DNA of 7,297 bases, from NCBI GenBank assembly GCA_964608455.1, contig CAZSNM010000029.1, forward strand, positions 1 to 7,297, in the 5' to 3' direction. A program made the position numbers and the translations under genes. This document shows, piece by piece, positions 5,958-7,297 of this stretch (position 1 is its first letter; each line of letters begins with the position of its first letter). The stretch comes from DTDX01 sp964608455. Lineage in GTDB: Archaea > Thermoproteota > Bathyarchaeia > 40CM-2-53-6 > DTDX01. The notes under the pieces were generated by a model. The model was not told where the DNA came from and did not search any database. It worked only from the letters and a program-made list of their open reading frames with translations.

Positions 5958-5975
5958 CCAAAAAATTTATAAAAA
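5958..5975 (+). promoter_or_regulatory. Promoter of the SatP-family gene
   Basis: TTTATAAAAA at 5966-5975 is a strong TATA box, preceded by an A-rich CCAAAAAA that could act as the TFB-recognition element. The expected start of transcription is near 5996-6000, giving a leader of about 25-30 nt that carries the GAGGTGA ribosome binding site at 6010-6016. Confidence 0.55.
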
Positions 5976-6009
5976 TGTGTTTTTAACCTTTAAAGTTTCT
6001 TAATAAGAA

Positions 6010-6016
6010 GAGGTGA
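6010..6016 (+). promoter_or_regulatory. Ribosome binding site that fixes the SatP start
   Basis: GAGGTGA is a full match to the expected complement of the 16S 3' end and lies 8 nt before the ATG at 6025. A GTG at 6013, in frame and four codons upstream, is inside this site, so it is part of the ribosome binding site and not the start. Confidence 0.8.
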
Positions 6017-6024
6017 AGGAAATA

Positions 6025-6591
6025 ATGAGTGAAGTTAAATACGCTAATCCTGCACCTTTAGGTTTAATGGGTTTCGGAATGACTACCGTTCTTTTAAACC
6101 TGCATAATATAGGGTTATATGGTTTAGGAAGCATGATTTTAGCTATGGGAATTTTTTATGGTGGTTTAGCGCAAATAATAGCTGGAATAATGGAGTTTAA
6201 AAAAGGCAATACATTTGGAACAGCAGCTTTCTCCTCTTATGGTTTATTTTGGCTATCATTAGTTTTTCTTTTAGTTTTTCCAAGGCTTGGTTGGGCCCCT
6301 CTACCTGAAAGAACCAGTATAGCAGCCTACTTTTTCTTATGGGGTTTATTTACAGCCTTAATGAGTTTAGCAACTTTAAAATTTAATAAAGCTCTTCAAA
6401 CAGTATTCATTTCCTTGGCAGTTTTATTCTTTCTCTTAACTATAGGCTTATATATACCAATTGTTACTAAAATTGCTGGTATTGAAGGAGTTTTTTGCGG
6501 TTTCAGCGCAATTTATTTAGCTATAGCTGAAATTCTAAATGAAGCTTATAATAAGGAAATTTTACCTATAGGTGTTATGAAAAAACCTTAA
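6025..6591 (+). CDS. Acetate/succinate transporter, SatP (GPR1/FUN34/YaaH) family
   Basis: This 188-residue membrane protein carries the family signature at its N-terminus, N8-P-A-P-L-G-L (8-14), followed by six hydrophobic helices. Further family hallmarks are MILAMGIFYGGLAQ (37-50), the Q50/AG stretch leading to ME57, and N62-T-F-G-T then F69-S-S-Y-G-L-F-W (69-76). Members are small six-helix channels or proton-coupled carriers, hexameric in solved bacterial structures, that move acetate, succinate and similar anions across the cytoplasmic membrane. The length is the same as E. coli SatP. The ATG at 6025 is preferred over the in-frame GTG at 6013 because GAGGTGA overlaps the latter. It has its own promoter and its stop codon overlaps that of the convergent padR gene. 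Uptake of acetate for assimilation, or its release as a fermentation product, are both possible; the sequence does not say which. Confidence 0.93.
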   Translation: MSEVKYANPAPLGLMGFGMTTVLLNLHNIGLYGLGSMILAMGIFYGGLAQIIAGIMEFKKGNTFGTAAFSSYGLFWLSLVFLLVFPRLGWAPLPERTSIAAYFFLWGLFTALMSLATLKFNKALQTVFISLAVLFFLLTIGLYIPIVTKIAGIEGVFCGFSAIYLAIAEILNEAYNKEILPIGVMKKP

Positions 6592-7148
6592 AAATCTTGC
6601 TGCAATTTATTTAATTTTTCATTTATTATTTTGAGAATTTCCTGAGCCCCTTCAATATGCTCTTCAATTATTGTTTTTAAATTTAATAAAATCCTCTTTT
6701 TTTCTTTAGCAGTTTTAGGCTTTAAATTTTCTAAAGAAAAAACATTTTGAAACAATTGTAATTGCTTAAGTTTTAATTGAGGCTTAACCTCCAAAATATT
6801 TGTTAAAAATTCCATAAATAATCTATTTAACATTTCATTAATCATTTTCTGCTTTTTTAAAGCATTGCGAAGCCTTTTTCTTCCATTAATTGTTATTTGA
6901 TAAATTTTTCTTTTTCTTCTATTTATTTTTAACCATTTACTTTGAATTTCTCCTTTTTTCCTCATTCTTTTTAAAAGTGGATATAAACCTCCAGGAGTTG
7001 GCTTCCAAAACCCAAGTGTTTTAGCCTCAATTTCCTTCATTATTTCATATCCATGCATAGGTTTTTTAGTTAAAAGCATTAAAATTACCAATCTTAAATA
7101 ACCTTTATAAACTTCTTTAATCCAAGCTAACGCTTTACAACTATTCAA
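6588..7148 (-). CDS. PadR-family transcriptional regulator
   Basis: This is a 186-residue regulator with an N-terminal winged helix and a long C-terminal helical region. The PadR hallmarks are YLRLVILMLLTKKPMHGYEI (residues 17-36, first helices with HGYE), F47-W-K-P-T-P-G-G-L-Y-P (47-57, recognition-helix region), then LLKRMRKKGEI and the basic wing RRKRKIYQIT. The C-terminal part (about 100-186) is Lys/Leu-rich and helical, as expected for dimerisation. The start is TTG at 7148; no ATG lies near enough, and GTGA lies 6 nt upstream. It is divergent from the ABC ATPase gene at 7231. Such pairs usually have PadR repressing the exporter and itself, with a drug-like ligand releasing it. Its 3' end overlaps the convergent transporter gene by 4 nt. 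The family call is firm; the regulated target is inferred from position. Confidence 0.9.
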   Translation of the reverse strand: MNSCKALAWIKEVYKGYLRLVILMLLTKKPMHGYEIMKEIEAKTLGFWKPTPGGLYPLLKRMRKKGEIQSKWLKINRRKRKIYQITINGRKRLRNALKKQKMINEMLNRLFMEFLTNILEVKPQLKLKQLQLFQNVFSLENLKPKTAKEKKRILLNLKTIIEEHIEGAQEILKIINEKLNKLQQDF

Positions 7149-7163
7149 TATTAATCACAAAAC

Positions 7164-7211
7164 CTTTATATCTTAGCTATTTTAATTATTATATCGCATT
7201 ACTATATAAAG
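7164..7211. promoter_or_regulatory. Divergent promoter region between padR and ABC gene, with mirrored TATA-like elements
   Basis: ATATAAAG occurs on the plus strand at 7204-7211 and, as CTTTATAT, in inverted orientation at 7164-7171, making an 8-bp inverted repeat with 32 nt between arms. Between them lies another TATA-like run (7182-7195, attatatc area). The outer elements are near the spacing expected for divergent TATA boxes, though close to the start codons (20-27 nt for the ABC gene, 16-23 nt for padR), so either may instead be an operator. The symmetry makes this the natural place for a PadR dimer to act. Confidence 0.4.
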
Positions 7212-7218
7212 CTTAAAT

Positions 7219-7224
7219 GGTGAT
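7219..7224 (+). promoter_or_regulatory. Ribosome binding site of the ABC ATPase gene
   Basis: GGTGAT lies 6 nt before the ATG at 7231 and favours it over the in-frame ATG at 7240. If the TATA box at 7204-7211 were used, the message would be leaderless and lack this site, so the more distant TATA-like run near 7188-7195 fits the ribosome binding site better. Confidence 0.6.
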
Positions 7225-7230
7225 TTTTTA

Positions 7231-7297
7231 ATGGATTCAATGATAATTGCTGAAAATTTAACTAAAAAATTTAATGGTTTTACAGCTGTTGACCATA
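7231..7297 (+). CDS. ABC transporter ATP-binding protein, N-terminal end only
   Basis: The first 22 codons of a gene run off the right edge. They read IIAENLTKKFNGFTAVDH after a short MDSM, the typical first strand and loop of ABC ATPases ahead of the Walker A motif. The aromatic residue that stacks on adenine would be F15 in KKFNGF. The opening resembles DrrA/CcmA-type exporter ATPases, which are often paired with a PadR regulator, as here. Walker A and later motifs lie outside the window, so the substrate cannot be judged. The start at 7231 is supported by GGTGAT at 7219-7224. Confidence 0.85.
   Translation, partial: MDSMIIAENLTKKFNGFTAVDH

Overview
The window is strongly A+T-rich and looks archaeal, most likely a thermophilic member of the Thermoproteota/TACK group (a Bathyarchaeia-like or Culexarchaeia-like genome would fit). 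The evidence is archaeal TATA-type promoters, GGTGA-type ribosome binding sites, TTG starts, a PaREP1-like gene remnant, a HEPN/MNT pair, archaeal coiled-coil/nuclease-fold proteins and a PadR regulator divergent from an ABC ATPase. The phylum assignment is inference; there is no rRNA or other marker gene here.

Layout. (1) 1-176 (+): the C-terminal end of a coiled-coil protein, followed by a hairpin that may be its terminator. (2) 177-1103: a gene-poor stretch holding a decayed PaREP1-like gene on the minus strand (538-749, perhaps reaching 317), behind what looks like an intact TATA box. (3) 1104-4375 (-): a four-gene block read right to left. It holds a multi-membrane GT-C-like glycosyltransferase, then a HEPN protein only 2 nt downstream, then an MNT nucleotidyltransferase overlapping the HEPN gene by 17 nt, then a second glycosyltransferase paralogous to the first. 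The HEPN/MNT pair therefore sits between two related membrane enzymes. (4) 4376-5007: mostly non-coding, with one possible 38-residue Cys/His-rich small protein (4769-4885, -) behind a good ribosome binding site. (5) 5008-5649 (-): a coiled-coil protein with a C-terminal PD-(D/E)XK-nuclease-like domain of the archaeal DUF3782 type. A 21-nt tandem repeat encodes extra heptads in its coil. (6) 6025-6591 (+): an acetate/succinate transporter of the SatP (GPR1/FUN34/YaaH) family with clear promoter and ribosome binding site. (7) 6588-7148 (-): a PadR-family regulator, convergent with the transporter so that the two stop codons overlap. (8) 7231-7297 (+): the first 22 codons of an ABC transporter ATPase, divergent from padR.

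How the genes may work together. The two glycosyltransferases probably transfer sugars from lipid-linked donors outside the membrane for surface glycans. The HEPN/MNT pair is a mobile toxin-antitoxin-type module that appears to share a transcript with the first of them. The PadR/ABC pair is a standard arrangement in which the regulator controls the divergent exporter and itself. SatP appears to be an independent transcription unit for carboxylate uptake. No tRNA, rRNA, CRISPR array or intact insertion sequence was seen. The best candidates for something undescribed are the 38-residue Cys/His protein and the HEPN/MNT pair lodged between glycosyltransferase paralogues.
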